DNA of 64,000 bases from Paraburkholderia caledonica NBRC 102488. Its GTDB lineage: Bacteria; Pseudomonadota; Gammaproteobacteria; Burkholderiales; Burkholderiaceae. Made by a program: the position numbers and the translations under genes. Under the pieces are notes generated by a model. The model was not told the DNA's origin. It saw only the letters and a list, made by a program, of their open reading frames with translations, and did not search any database. The first letter of the stretch is position 1, and each line of letters begins with the position of its first letter. Below, one piece after another: positions 1 to 8,467 of this stretch. The DNA lies in contig NZ_BAYE01000002.1 in assembly GCF_000685095.1 (NCBI RefSeq), forward strand, positions 607,824 to 671,823, written 5' to 3'.

Positions 1-1814
1 GCGATGTCGCCTTCTTCTTTAGGCTGGTCGGTTCGCGGCTCTCGCGGTTGCCAACCCGCACGCTCGGCGACCGCCTTCACCAGTTCGACGGCACGGGGGT
101 CGCTCAAATGTTTCAGGCGAAATTCGACCGGATCGACGCCCGCTTCGGCCGCGAGTTCGTCGATGAACGACTCGTGCGCGAACGTGTTCGGCAACGCGGA
201 CACGCCGCGCAGCCACGACGCACGCACGATGGGCGGCGTGTCGTCGCAAACCACGCGCATCGACCGATAATCGTATGGCGGCACCGCCGTTCGGTCGCCC
301 ATTTCGAAGACTTGCGGCTGCGCGGACAGCACGCCGGTCAGCAGCAGCGCCAACGTAGGCGCGTCGTTCGACGGATAACGCGTCGCGAAGTCGTAAGCCG
401 CCAGTTCGCCTTCGGCGCTCAACGCGCCGCGCACGTCCATCAATTGCGCCGCGCCCTTCGGCTCCCACGCGTGCTCGTCCTCGCGTGACAGTTGCACGCG
501 CACCGGGGCGCCGGTCGCGCGCGACAGCAGAGCGGCGTCGGCGGCGACATCGTCCGCGCAATTGCGACCGTAGCAGCCGGCCGCATCCATCCGCACGATG
601 TCGATGAGCGCCTCGTCCATCGACATCAGCAATGCAAGGTCGGCGCGCAGCGAATGCGGATTCTGCGTGCCGGACCACACCTTCAGCGCGCCCTGGCGAT
701 AATCGGCAACCGCGCACGAAGGGCCGATCGACGCGTGCATCTGAAACGGCCACACGTAGGTGCGATTCAGCGTGCGACTGGGGTCGTGCGAAAGCGCCGC
801 GTCGACATCGCCGTCGATCACGAGGTCGCGCCGTTTCGCCGGATTTGCACGCAATGCGGCTTCTACTTCTTCACTGGTTTCTAGCGGCGGCAACGGTTGG
901 GCGGCTTTCCACTGCACATGGAGCCGCTTCGCCGCTTGTTGCGCGACTTCCTCACGTTCGGCCACGATGCCTACAAAGTCGCGTATGACCACTACTTTGA
1001 CGATGCCGGACAAGTCGCGAATCGATTCTTCGTCCACATGCAGCAGGCTGTTGCCGACAAAATCGCCCTGCGCGATCCCCGCATACGGCGGGCGCACTAC
1101 GCGGCCGTGCAGCATGCCGGGCACACGCACGTCGTGCACGAAGCTCAATTCGCCCGTTGCCTTCGCGGGAATGTCGACGCGCGGCGCGCTCGTGCCGACG
1201 ATCTTGTAGGCATGCGGCGATTTCAAAGGCGCGTCGGTAACCAGCTGCAATTCGACTCGCTGCCCTGCGATCAACTCGCCGTAGCCGATGTGCCTTGCTT
1301 TCTCTACCGCGTTGTCGCCGTCGTGTTCGAACACCATGCCGTCACGTACAGCGAGCTTTTCCACATCCACGCCGAAGCGCGCCGCCGCCTGCGCGAGGAG
1401 CCATTGACGCGCCTGCGCTGCCGCATGCCGCAACGGCACTGCCGTTATCTGCATCGTGGCGCTTGCGATAGTCGGCCCCTGATTCGGCGTTTCGTTCGTG
1501 TGACCGAGCACGATCGACACGCGCGTCAAAGGCAGATCCAGTTCTTCCGCGACGATCTGCGCAAGCGCGGTGCCGATGCCCGTGCCGAGATCGACATGGC
1601 CGTTGAACGCGATCGCGCTGCCGTCGTCGCGCACGGCGAGAAACATATCGGGCTCGCCTTGAACAAACGACGACCGCGAGCCGGGTTGACCGACAGGCGG
1701 CTTGACCGGCGCTTGCGGCGCGCGCATGACGATCAGCACGCTCTGCGCGTCATACAACTGCTTGCGCGACGGCACAGTGGCCCGGCGATCGACGCTGAAA
1801 TCCGGTCCTGTCAT
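1..1814 (-). CDS. Xanthine dehydrogenase-family molybdopterin-binding large subunit (partial, C-terminus beyond left edge)
   Basis: The reverse strand from the ATG at 1814 stays open to the window edge, giving about 604 residues of a molybdenum hydroxylase large subunit. Its start overlaps the stop of the 2Fe-2S gene (ATGA). The N-terminal part carries the motif GHVDLGTGIGTALAQIVAEE and a downstream NQGPTIAS segment, which I associate with the isoquinoline 1-oxidoreductase / nicotinate dehydrogenase NicB branch rather than CoxL or XdhB. Enzymes of this family insert a water-derived oxygen into a carbon next to a ring nitrogen, with electrons leaving through the 2Fe-2S subunit. The position at the end of a cluster with enamidase and hydroxynicotinate-reductase homologues suggests an N-heteroaromatic acid as substrate. 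The catalytic Glu near the C-terminus is not visible because the gene is cut. Family is fairly certain; substrate is inference. Confidence 0.85.
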   Translation of the reverse strand, partial: MTGPDFSVDRRATVPSRKQLYDAQSVLIVMRAPQAPVKPPVGQPGSRSSFVQGEPDMFLAVRDDGSAIAFNGHVDLGTGIGTALAQIVAEELDLPLTRVSIVLGHTNETPNQGPTIASATMQITAVPLRHAAAQARQWLLAQAAARFGVDVEKLAVRDGMVFEHDGDNAVEKARHIGYGELIAGQRVELQLVTDAPLKSPHAYKIVGTSAPRVDIPAKATGELSFVHDVRVPGMLHGRVVRPPYAGIAQGDFVGNSLLHVDEESIRDLSGIVKVVVIRDFVGIVAEREEVAQQAAKRLHVQWKAAQPLPPLETSEEVEAALRANPAKRRDLVIDGDVDAALSHDPSRTLNRTYVWPFQMHASIGPSCAVADYRQGALKVWSGTQNPHSLRADLALLMSMDEALIDIVRMDAAGCYGRNCADDVAADAALLSRATGAPVRVQLSREDEHAWEPKGAAQLMDVRGALSAEGELAAYDFATRYPSNDAPTLALLLTGVLSAQPQVFEMGDRTAVPPYDYRSMRVVCDDTPPIVRASWLRGVSALPNTFAHESFIDELAAEAGVDPVEFRLKHLSDPRAVELVKAVAERAGWQPREPRTDQPKEEGDI

Positions 1815-2323
1815 GCGCGCGCCCCTTCGGAAGCATTCTTTTGCGACGCGAGTAGTTCTGCGGCGCGCTGCACAGCACGCACGATCTCCACATGTGTGCC
1901 GCAGCGGCACAGGTTGCGCGACAACTCGCGTCGGATCGTTTCCACACTGGGATGCGGATCGCGATCGAGCAACGCCTTCGCCGTCATGATCATGCCGCTC
2001 AGGCAATAGCCGCATTGCGCGGCCTGCTCTTCGATAAAAGCCTGTTGCACTGGATGCAGCGCGGCACGTGTACCCAGTCCTTCGAGCGTGGTGATCTCGC
2101 GGCCTAGTGCAACTTTGGCGGTCGTCACGCACGCACGCGTCGGCACGCCGTCGAGCAGCACCGTGCATGCGCCGCACTCGCCCAGTCCGCAGCCGAACTT
2201 CGGACCGTTGAGCGCGAGGTCGTTGCGCAACAGATAAAGCAACGGCGTGTCGGCGGCGGCGCTGACAAGATGCGTCGCGCCGTTGACTTTCAGCGCGAGC
2301 GGCGCGGGCCCGTTCACGAGCAC
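1811..2323 (-). CDS. (2Fe-2S)-binding subunit of molybdenum hydroxylase
   Basis: This 170-residue protein has the two-domain layout of the small subunit of molybdenum hydroxylases. The plant-ferredoxin-type cluster site is GCGLGECGACTVLLDG around residues 44-59 with a further Cys in the next segment, and the second, helical cluster domain shows CGYCLSGM and later NLCRCGTH. It passes electrons from the molybdopterin centre to an external acceptor. It starts with GTG at 2323, 25 bp after the enamidase stop, and overlaps the large-subunit start by 4 bp, so the pair is translationally coupled. No FAD subunit is visible, which fits the NicA/IorA type that hands electrons to a cytochrome or quinone instead of NAD. 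A GTG six bases further in is an alternative start. Confidence 0.92.
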   Translation of the reverse strand: MLVNGPAPLALKVNGATHLVSAAADTPLLYLLRNDLALNGPKFGCGLGECGACTVLLDGVPTRACVTTAKVALGREITTLEGLGTRAALHPVQQAFIEEQAAQCGYCLSGMIMTAKALLDRDPHPSVETIRRELSRNLCRCGTHVEIVRAVQRAAELLASQKNASEGARA

Positions 2324-2348
2324 ACCGCGCGCGCTAACCGTTGCGCGC

Positions 2349-3548
2349 TCACAGCACGACCGGCACTTCGGTCGCGGGCGGCGTATTACGACTGCGCCTG
2401 CAACGGATCAAACCGTCGATCATCACCATGCCAACGCCCGGAATGTCGCCGAGCTGCACGCTTTCGAGCAGCGTGTCAGCCGCCGTATGTTGCGCGCGGT
2501 CCATGAAGACGAGGTCGGCGGGACGTCCCACCTCGATCAAGCCCTGGCGTAAGTTCCGCTGACGCGCGGTATTGCCGGTCGCGAAGCAGAACGCGATTTC
2601 AGCGGGCACATCCGCGAGACTGGAAATGAGCGCGATCATCCGCAAAATGCCCAACGGTTGGACGCCGGAGCCGGCGGGACTGTCGGTGCCGAGAATGATC
2701 CGGTGCGGGCATTTCAGTTCGACCGCATGACGGGCCGTCAGCAATGCGATGCGTTCGTTGCCGTTATGAACTATCTCGAGTGCGCGGCTCGACTGCTCGC
2801 ACAAATCGCAAACATGCCGGTAAGACAGCGACGTATGTCCGCCGTTGATGTGGCCGATTACGTCGGCATCGGCCTCCAGCACCACGTCGCGGTCGATCAG
2901 GCCGGAGCCGGGAATGGAGGGGCCGCCCGTATGAATCGTGCTCTGAATGCCGTACTTACGCGCCCACGCAACCATCTGCGCGGCTTCCTCGCCGGCCTTC
3001 ACGCTGCCGAGACCGACTTCGCCGAGCAGCTTCACGCCCGCTTCGGACAGCTCCTTGAAATCCTCCTCGACCATGCCCTTCTCGATGACCGGCGCGCCCG
3101 CCATCACCTTGACGCCGCCGCCGACTCCCGCGCCGCGCATGCCTTCGAACGAACGCTGCGCGGTGATCGCCAGTGCCTTCACGCCGAGCACATCTTTCGG
3201 ACGACCAGGTAAATGTACTTCGCCGGCTGAGATCATTGTTGTTACGCCGCCGTTCAGATTCGATTCGATCCAGCCCATCTGGTTCTGGCGCGGCGTCCAG
3301 TCGCCGAATACCGGATGCACGTGCGAGTCGATCAGGCCGGGCGCGACGGTCGTACCCTTGCAGTCCACCGTGGTGCGCGCGCCCTCAAGGTCGCAGTCTT
3401 TCTCTTTGCCCACAGCAACGATCACGCCGTCGTCGATCACCAGCGTGTCGGCGTCGAGAATCGGCTGATCGATGTCGCCGGATAACAGCAGCCCGATGTT
3501 CGTTACCGCGACCTTGCCCGACAAGCCTGTCAACGTCTCTGCTGCCAT
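2349..3548 (-). CDS. Enamidase-like amidohydrolase
   Basis: This 399-residue amidohydrolase-superfamily protein has the HxH metal motif (His76, His78 in SHVHPVFGDW), HTGG, GHINGG and the later GTDSPAGSG segment. As I recall it, Eubacterium barkeri enamidase shares the GGVTTMISAG and PGRPKD segments and the C-terminal SRNTPPA. Enamidase hydrolyses 1,4,5,6-tetrahydro-6-oxonicotinate to 2-formylglutarate, the ring-opening step of reductive nicotinate breakdown. The ATG at 3548 is chosen because AAAGGAGAGG lies just upstream; an in-frame ATG at 3566 lies before this ribosome site. The gene sits between the importer genes and the molybdenum hydroxylase in one leftward operon. Enamidase-type fold and family are well supported; the exact ring substrate is inferred from the neighbours. 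Confidence 0.85.
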   Translation of the reverse strand: MAAETLTGLSGKVAVTNIGLLLSGDIDQPILDADTLVIDDGVIVAVGKEKDCDLEGARTTVDCKGTTVAPGLIDSHVHPVFGDWTPRQNQMGWIESNLNGGVTTMISAGEVHLPGRPKDVLGVKALAITAQRSFEGMRGAGVGGGVKVMAGAPVIEKGMVEEDFKELSEAGVKLLGEVGLGSVKAGEEAAQMVAWARKYGIQSTIHTGGPSIPGSGLIDRDVVLEADADVIGHINGGHTSLSYRHVCDLCEQSSRALEIVHNGNERIALLTARHAVELKCPHRIILGTDSPAGSGVQPLGILRMIALISSLADVPAEIAFCFATGNTARQRNLRQGLIEVGRPADLVFMDRAQHTAADTLLESVQLGDIPGVGMVMIDGLIRCRRSRNTPPATEVPVVL

Positions 3549-3589
3549 CTGCCTCTCCTTTCGCAACGACTGTCCTAATCACACGCGAA

Positions 3590-4303
3590 TCAAACGCTAA
3601 GGTAAGCGCGCCTCACTGTTTCGTTACTTGCCAGTTCGCCGATCGTGCCGCTAAAACGGATCTGCCCTTTTTCGAGCACATATGCGCGGTCGCTGACCAG
3701 CTCCGCGAAGTGCAGGTTCTGTTCGGATAACAGAATGGATAGCCCTTCGCGCTTGAGTTCGAGAATCATATTGGCCATCTGCTCGACGATCACGGGTGCC
3801 ACGCCCTCGGACGGTTCATCGAGCAACACGAGATACGGGTTACCCATCAACGTGCGCGATACGGTGAGCATCTGCTGCTCGCCGCCGCTCATCTGACCGC
3901 CGGGGCGTTTCGGCATTTCGCCGAGGTTGGGGAACAGACGGAACAGCTTCTCCGGCGTCCATTGCGGCGCGCCTTCGCGCGGCGGCTGGCGGCCAGTGTC
4001 GAGGTTCTCCATCACTGTCAAATCGGCAAAGACACGCCGGTCTTCTGGAACGAAGCCCATGCCCATGCGAGCGATCTTGTAGGGTGCCAGCGCAGCAATG
4101 TTCTGGCCGCGAAAGGTGACTTCTCCCTGGCGGCGCGGCAGCAGACCCATTACCGCTTTCATGGTGGTCGATTTGCCCGCGCCGTTGCGGCCCATCAACG
4201 CGACAACTTCGCCGCGGCCCACTTCCAGGCCGACATCGAACAGAATGTGAGCGCGGCCATAAAACGCGTTGAGGCCTGTTACTTTCAGCATCGGCTCGCT
4301 CAT
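3590..4303 (-). CDS. livF: Branched-chain amino acid-type ABC transporter ATP-binding protein LivF
   Basis: A 237-residue ATPase with Walker A GRNGAGKST (about residues 38-46), signature MSGGEQQ, and Walker B LVLLDEPSEG, the last being characteristic of LivF-type ATPases. Together with LivG it powers import of small amphipathic carboxylates or amino acids through the HAAT permeases. Its ATG overlaps the livG stop by four bases. Because of its position in a heterocycle-degradation operon, the transported compound is more likely the aromatic or alicyclic substrate of that pathway than leucine. No periplasmic binding protein gene is present in the visible part of the operon. Confidence 0.95.
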   Translation of the reverse strand: MSEPMLKVTGLNAFYGRAHILFDVGLEVGRGEVVALMGRNGAGKSTTMKAVMGLLPRRQGEVTFRGQNIAALAPYKIARMGMGFVPEDRRVFADLTVMENLDTGRQPPREGAPQWTPEKLFRLFPNLGEMPKRPGGQMSGGEQQMLTVSRTLMGNPYLVLLDEPSEGVAPVIVEQMANMILELKREGLSILLSEQNLHFAELVSDRAYVLEKGQIRFSGTIGELASNETVRRAYLSV

Positions 4304-5109
4304 TGCAGCGCTCCCCTTGCAGCATGGTCACCTGCCATGTCGTGCAGCGCCGCGTGCGGCTGAAACGTCTTGCCGGTGCCGAAATACACTTCCTGCACGC
4401 GCGGGTCGTTGCGGATCGTGTCACCGTCGCCCTCGGCGATCAGCTTGCCGCGCGCGAGCACGATCATCCGGTCGGCGTAAGCGAACACCACGTCCATGCT
4501 GTGCTCGGTGAACAGCACGCCGATTTTCTGCTCCGTGACGAGCCGCCTGGTCAGCGCCATCAGATCGTTGCGCTCCTTCGGCGCCATGCCCGCAGTGGGC
4601 TCGTCCATCAACAGAAGCTTCGGCCGGTTCGCGAGTGCAATGGCAAGCTCGACACGCTTCACGTCGCCATACGCGAGAACGCCGCATGCGCGGTTCGCGT
4701 CGGCGGCCATGCCGACCTGTTCGAGCAGCGCGAACGCTTCATCTGCATAGCGCGAGGCCGCGGGCTTCCACACGCCGAAGGTTTTGCGTTCGCGTGAGAC
4801 AAGGGCCATCTGCACGTTTTCGAGCACCGTCATTGAGTTGAAGGTTGCCGCGATCTGGAATGTCCGGCCCACGCCGAGCCGCCAGATGTCGCGCGGACGC
4901 ATGCCGACGAGTTCGTGTCCGTCGAAACGGATAGAGCCTGACGAAGGCGGTAATTGTCCGTTGACCATGTTGAAGCAAGTGGATTTGCCCGCGCCGTTAG
5001 GCCCGAGCAATGCGAGAAGCTGGCCGGCTTCGAGCGTGAATGAAACGTCGTCGACCGCTTTCAGACCGCCGAACGATTTGCAGAGGCCGGATACGTGCAG
5101 CAAGCTCAT
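4300..5109 (-). CDS. livG: Branched-chain amino acid-type ABC transporter ATP-binding protein LivG
   Basis: A 269-residue LivG-type ATPase with Walker A GPNGAGKST (residues about 36-44), Walker B LLLMDEPTAGMAP and the typical C-terminal EGDGDTIRNDPRVQEVYFG. The ABC signature reads LAYGDVKRVELA, where most LivG proteins have a Gln after GD; this is a mild deviation. A roughly 20-residue tail beyond YFGTG is longer than usual. Start and stop overlap the permease and livF genes by four bases each, so translation of the importer is coupled. The partner is the fused permease encoded immediately upstream. Confidence 0.95.
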   Translation of the reverse strand: MSLLHVSGLCKSFGGLKAVDDVSFTLEAGQLLALLGPNGAGKSTCFNMVNGQLPPSSGSIRFDGHELVGMRPRDIWRLGVGRTFQIAATFNSMTVLENVQMALVSRERKTFGVWKPAASRYADEAFALLEQVGMAADANRACGVLAYGDVKRVELAIALANRPKLLLMDEPTAGMAPKERNDLMALTRRLVTEQKIGVLFTEHSMDVVFAYADRMIVLARGKLIAEGDGDTIRNDPRVQEVYFGTGKTFQPHAALHDMAGDHAARGALQ

Positions 5110-7046
5110 AGCCCCTCCTTGATCGCCGTGCGTTGCGACGGTTGCGGGCCGTTGTTCTCAGCGTTGGCGGCCGTGTCATCGCCAAAACGATCGCGGATAA
5201 AGCCGACGAGGCCCTGCGGAAACGCGATCACCAGCAACAGAATCGTGAAGCCCAGCAGCGCCTGCCAGTAATCGGTCTGCCGCGCGACGGTGTCCTGCAG
5301 CCACGTGAAAACAGCCGCACCGACTATCGGCCCGGTGAGCGTCTGCAAGCCGCCGAGCAGCACCATCACGAGTCCGTCGACGGAACGGCTCACGCTGATC
5401 ACTTCCGGCGATATCGTGCCCTTGGAGAATGCATACAACGAACCCGCGAGACCGCAGAACAGCGACGCGATCACGAAAGCGGCCCATTGCACGCGCTTCA
5501 CGTCGATGCCGATCGCCTCCGCGCGCAGCACCGAATCTCGCGACGCGCGCATTGCATATCCGAGCGGCGAGAACAACATGCGGCGCAGGAGCCATACGCC
5601 GATCACCGCACACGCAAGCGTCAGGTAATAAAACGCCACCGGCGACGACAGCCAGTTAGACGGCCACAAGCCGAGAATGCCGTTGCTGCCGCCCGTCACA
5701 TCGTCCCATTGGAAAACGACCGACCACACGATCTGTGCGAACGCGAGTGTCAGCATTGCGAGGTACACGCCGGAAAGGCGCACACAGAACCAGCCGAACA
5801 CCAGCGCGCCTGCAACGGCCAGAAGCGGTCCGAGCAGCAAGGCGGCTTCCATCGGCAGATTCAACACCTTGAGGAAGAGTGCGGCGCCATATGCGCCGAG
5901 CCCGAAATACGCAGCATGACCGAACGAATGCATGCCACCCGGCCCCATGATGAAATGCAGACTCGTCGCGAACAGCACTGCGATGAGAATTTCAACGAGC
6001 AGCACCGGCATATACGGGAACGCATTCGCCGTGAGCGGCGCGAGCAACAGGATCAGCAGTGCAATCGCGGCAAGCCATTTGAGCCGCTTTCCCGCTGGAC
6101 GCAGAGGCGCTTCCGGCGCGGCCATGCCGCGCACTGCAGCACTTGCGCGGCCGAGCAAACCCCAAGGCCGCACCACGAGCACGACGGCCATCACGACGAA
6201 TTCCGCAACCAGCGTAAAGCGGCTCAACGAGAGACCGACACCGAATAACGTCACATGTCCGATGCCGATGCACAGCGCCTTGATCTCGGCGATGATCAGC
6301 GCCGCGACGAACGCGCCCGGAATCGAACCCATGCCGCCGACCACGACGACCACGAACGCATTGCCGATCGTCTCCAGATCGAGCGAGAGGTTCGCCGACA
6401 TACGCGGCCCTTGCAGCGCACCGCCCAATCCGGCGAGAAATGCGCCGACGAAAAACACGCCTGTAAACAGCCACGCCTGATTGATGCCGAGCGCGCCAAG
6501 CATCTCGCGATCATGAGTGGCCGCGCGCACGAGCGTGCCCCAACGCGTGCGCGTCAACGCATACCAGAGCAGGAGCAAAACCACCGGGCCGATTACGATC
6601 AATGCGATGTCATACGTCGGCAACGGATGGCCGAGAAAATCCACTGCGCCCGCAAGATGCGGCGCGCGCGGTCCGAACAGATCTTCGGGTCCCCATAGCC
6701 ACAACGCGGCGTCGCGAAAGATCAATACGAGTGCAAACGTGGCAAGAAGATGGAACAACTCCGGCGCCTGATAAATGCGCCTGAGCACGATCACCTCGAC
6801 GAGCGCGCCGAGCACCGCCACGATCAGAGCGGCGGCCAGCACCGAAAGCCAGAAGCCGCCCGCGGTGTGTCCGAAACGGCTGGCGATGCTGTAGGCCACG
6901 TAGATGCCGAACATGTAGAACGAGCCGTGCGCAAAGTTGACGATGCGCGTTACGCCAAAGATCAACGACAAGCCGGCGGCGACGAGAAATAGCGTCGACG
7001 CATCGGCGAGTCCGTTGACCAGTTGTACCAGCAAATTCGAAAGCAT
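5106..7046 (-). CDS. Fused LivH-LivM branched-chain-type ABC transporter permease
   Basis: The 646-residue protein carries two permease domains that are normally separate. Residues about 1-290 are LivH-like, with NLLVQLVNGLADAS at the start, the loop RIVNFAHGSFYMFG and a GGMGSIPGAF segment. Residues about 320-620 are LivM-like, with GPGGMHSFGHAAYFGLGAYGAALFLK and VLLGGLQTLTGPIVGAAVF. Each half has about eight to ten hydrophobic helices. The ATG at 7046 is chosen because GAGGG lies seven bases upstream and LivH proteins begin this way; longer in-frame starts add an unrelated arginine-rich stretch. A single-polypeptide HM fusion is known but uncommon. It forms the membrane channel for the livG/livF ATPases. 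Confidence 0.92.
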   Translation of the reverse strand: MLSNLLVQLVNGLADASTLFLVAAGLSLIFGVTRIVNFAHGSFYMFGIYVAYSIASRFGHTAGGFWLSVLAAALIVAVLGALVEVIVLRRIYQAPELFHLLATFALVLIFRDAALWLWGPEDLFGPRAPHLAGAVDFLGHPLPTYDIALIVIGPVVLLLLWYALTRTRWGTLVRAATHDREMLGALGINQAWLFTGVFFVGAFLAGLGGALQGPRMSANLSLDLETIGNAFVVVVVGGMGSIPGAFVAALIIAEIKALCIGIGHVTLFGVGLSLSRFTLVAEFVVMAVVLVVRPWGLLGRASAAVRGMAAPEAPLRPAGKRLKWLAAIALLILLLAPLTANAFPYMPVLLVEILIAVLFATSLHFIMGPGGMHSFGHAAYFGLGAYGAALFLKVLNLPMEAALLLGPLLAVAGALVFGWFCVRLSGVYLAMLTLAFAQIVWSVVFQWDDVTGGSNGILGLWPSNWLSSPVAFYYLTLACAVIGVWLLRRMLFSPLGYAMRASRDSVLRAEAIGIDVKRVQWAAFVIASLFCGLAGSLYAFSKGTISPEVISVSRSVDGLVMVLLGGLQTLTGPIVGAAVFTWLQDTVARQTDYWQALLGFTILLLVIAFPQGLVGFIRDRFGDDTAANAENNGPQPSQRTAIKEGL

Positions 7047-7220
7047 CGAGACCCTCGGCAGCTTGCTGACGATCCACGCGCCAAACGGCAAGAGGCTCGA
7101 CCAGCAGACGTTGCGGCGCGTACGGCACCGTGCTCGCACGCATCAACGGCAGCACACTACCTGAAAGAAAGCCCTTGCGGGAAGCCGTGAAAAAATCGCA
7201 TGCAAATCCCTGTGCAAGCG

Positions 7221-7805
7221 TCAGCGCAAACCATCCTCGCCCTTGATTTCACTTGCCTGCAAACCGCCGATACGCGGCAACGGCCGGCCCGACGCGGTCA
7301 CGGCCACCGCGACCACGATCTCGTTGGCACGCGGCGCATCCGACACGCGCGCCTCGATCGCGTCGAAATGACTGCGCACGAAAGCGGCGTCCTTATGGCC
7401 GAGTGGCACGTCGATCGCGGTGCCGAGCGTGCCCATTTTTTTCGCCGACGGCACGAGCGCCGCGCCCTTTTCGACCGCCGCGCGCAACGGCGCGCCGAGC
7501 TTCGGGTGCAAAATCGCGGCGGCGTGTTCGAGTTCGCCTGCCTCGCCGACAATCGCGGCCTTGCCGTAACTTTGCGCGTCGCCCGGTTCGATGCCGAGCG
7601 CTTCGACGCACCTCTTGCCGAGCAGCGCGCCCAGTTCCTCGCCGGCCTCGATTAGCGCGTCGAGCTTCGCTTCGTAGCGGCCCGCGTACGGGTTGTCGAT
7701 CACCGCGATCGCCACCGCGCGACGTGCCGGCGGATCGACGTTCTGGCCCATTTCAATGCGTGTTTCGTCCACTTGCACGACTAGCTTGCGAAGCCTGATT
7801 GCCAT
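7221..7805 (-). CDS. Amino acid synthesis family protein (DUF1185), copy 1
   Basis: A 194-residue soluble protein of the DUF1185/AmS family (PF06684). Recognisable features are the NPYAGRYEAKLD segment near residue 38, SYGKAAIVGEAGELEHAAAILHP in mid-protein, KKMGTLGTAIDVPLGHKDAAFVRSHFDAIE and a C-terminus ending GEDGLR. Family members have a fold related to AroH-class chorismate mutase and no proven activity. A second copy lies directly upstream in the operon, and the two are clearly related in all these blocks. The start is supported by GGAGAG ending four bases before the ATG. In this context an isomerase, hydratase or lyase role on a ring-reduced intermediate is possible but unproven. Confidence 0.85.
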   Translation of the reverse strand: MAIRLRKLVVQVDETRIEMGQNVDPPARRAVAIAVIDNPYAGRYEAKLDALIEAGEELGALLGKRCVEALGIEPGDAQSYGKAAIVGEAGELEHAAAILHPKLGAPLRAAVEKGAALVPSAKKMGTLGTAIDVPLGHKDAAFVRSHFDAIEARVSDAPRANEIVVAVAVTASGRPLPRIGGLQASEIKGEDGLR

Positions 7806-7876
7806 TTCGCTCTCCGTGTTTCCATGCCTGCGTTGCTCTGTGTTGTCCGTGCGCCCGTTGCAACCTTAAACGTGGT

Positions 7877-8467
7877 TCAGCGCAGGCCGTCCTTGCCCAC
7901 AATCGCCTCTTTCGCGAGCCCGCCGACGCGCGCATGCACGCGCTGACCGGTGCTCATCGCGAGGATGTACACCACCTCGTCGGCGGACGGTGCGCCGGGC
8001 ACGCGTACTTCGATCGCGTCGAAATGACTGCGCACGTAGCTCGCATTCACATGCGTAAGCGGTACGTCGAGCGCGGTGGAAGGCGCGCCGACCTTTTTCG
8101 TCGACGGCACGATAGCGTTGGTGGGCACGCCATTTTTCTCCAGCAACTCGCGCATCGCATAGCCGCCTGGCACATGCCACAACGCGCCGTGTTCGAGTTC
8201 GCCACGCGAGCCGACAATTGCGCCCTTGCCATAACTTTCGATCGACGCGTGCGGGACCGCCATCGCCGCGAGCAGCCGCTGCGCCATGTCGAAGCCAATG
8301 GGCTTGAGCGCTTCCATCGCGTGTTCGATGTTCGCTTCATAGCGGCCGGCGAACGGGTTCGTCATCACAGCGGCAATGGCACCGCGCCGCAACGGCTCCG
8401 CGGGCGCTGGGCCGAACTCGTGGAAGATGTCTTCGACGTGCGTCAGCACGCGGCGTATTTCGAACAC
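7877..8467 (-). CDS. Amino acid synthesis family protein (DUF1185), copy 2
   Basis: A 196-residue paralogue of the neighbouring DUF1185 protein, sharing NPFAGRYEANIE, the SYGKGAIVG block, the VRSHFDAIEVRV block and a C-terminus ending GKDGLR. It starts with GTG at 8467, preceded by a strong GGAGG four bases upstream, and its first codons lie inside the 3' end of the UPF0280 gene (25-bp overlap). Tandem family members in one operon may form a heteromeric complex or act on two related intermediates. The active-site function is unknown for the family. Confidence 0.85.
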   Translation of the reverse strand: MFEIRRVLTHVEDIFHEFGPAPAEPLRRGAIAAVMTNPFAGRYEANIEHAMEALKPIGFDMAQRLLAAMAVPHASIESYGKGAIVGSRGELEHGALWHVPGGYAMRELLEKNGVPTNAIVPSTKKVGAPSTALDVPLTHVNASYVRSHFDAIEVRVPGAPSADEVVYILAMSTGQRVHARVGGLAKEAIVGKDGLR

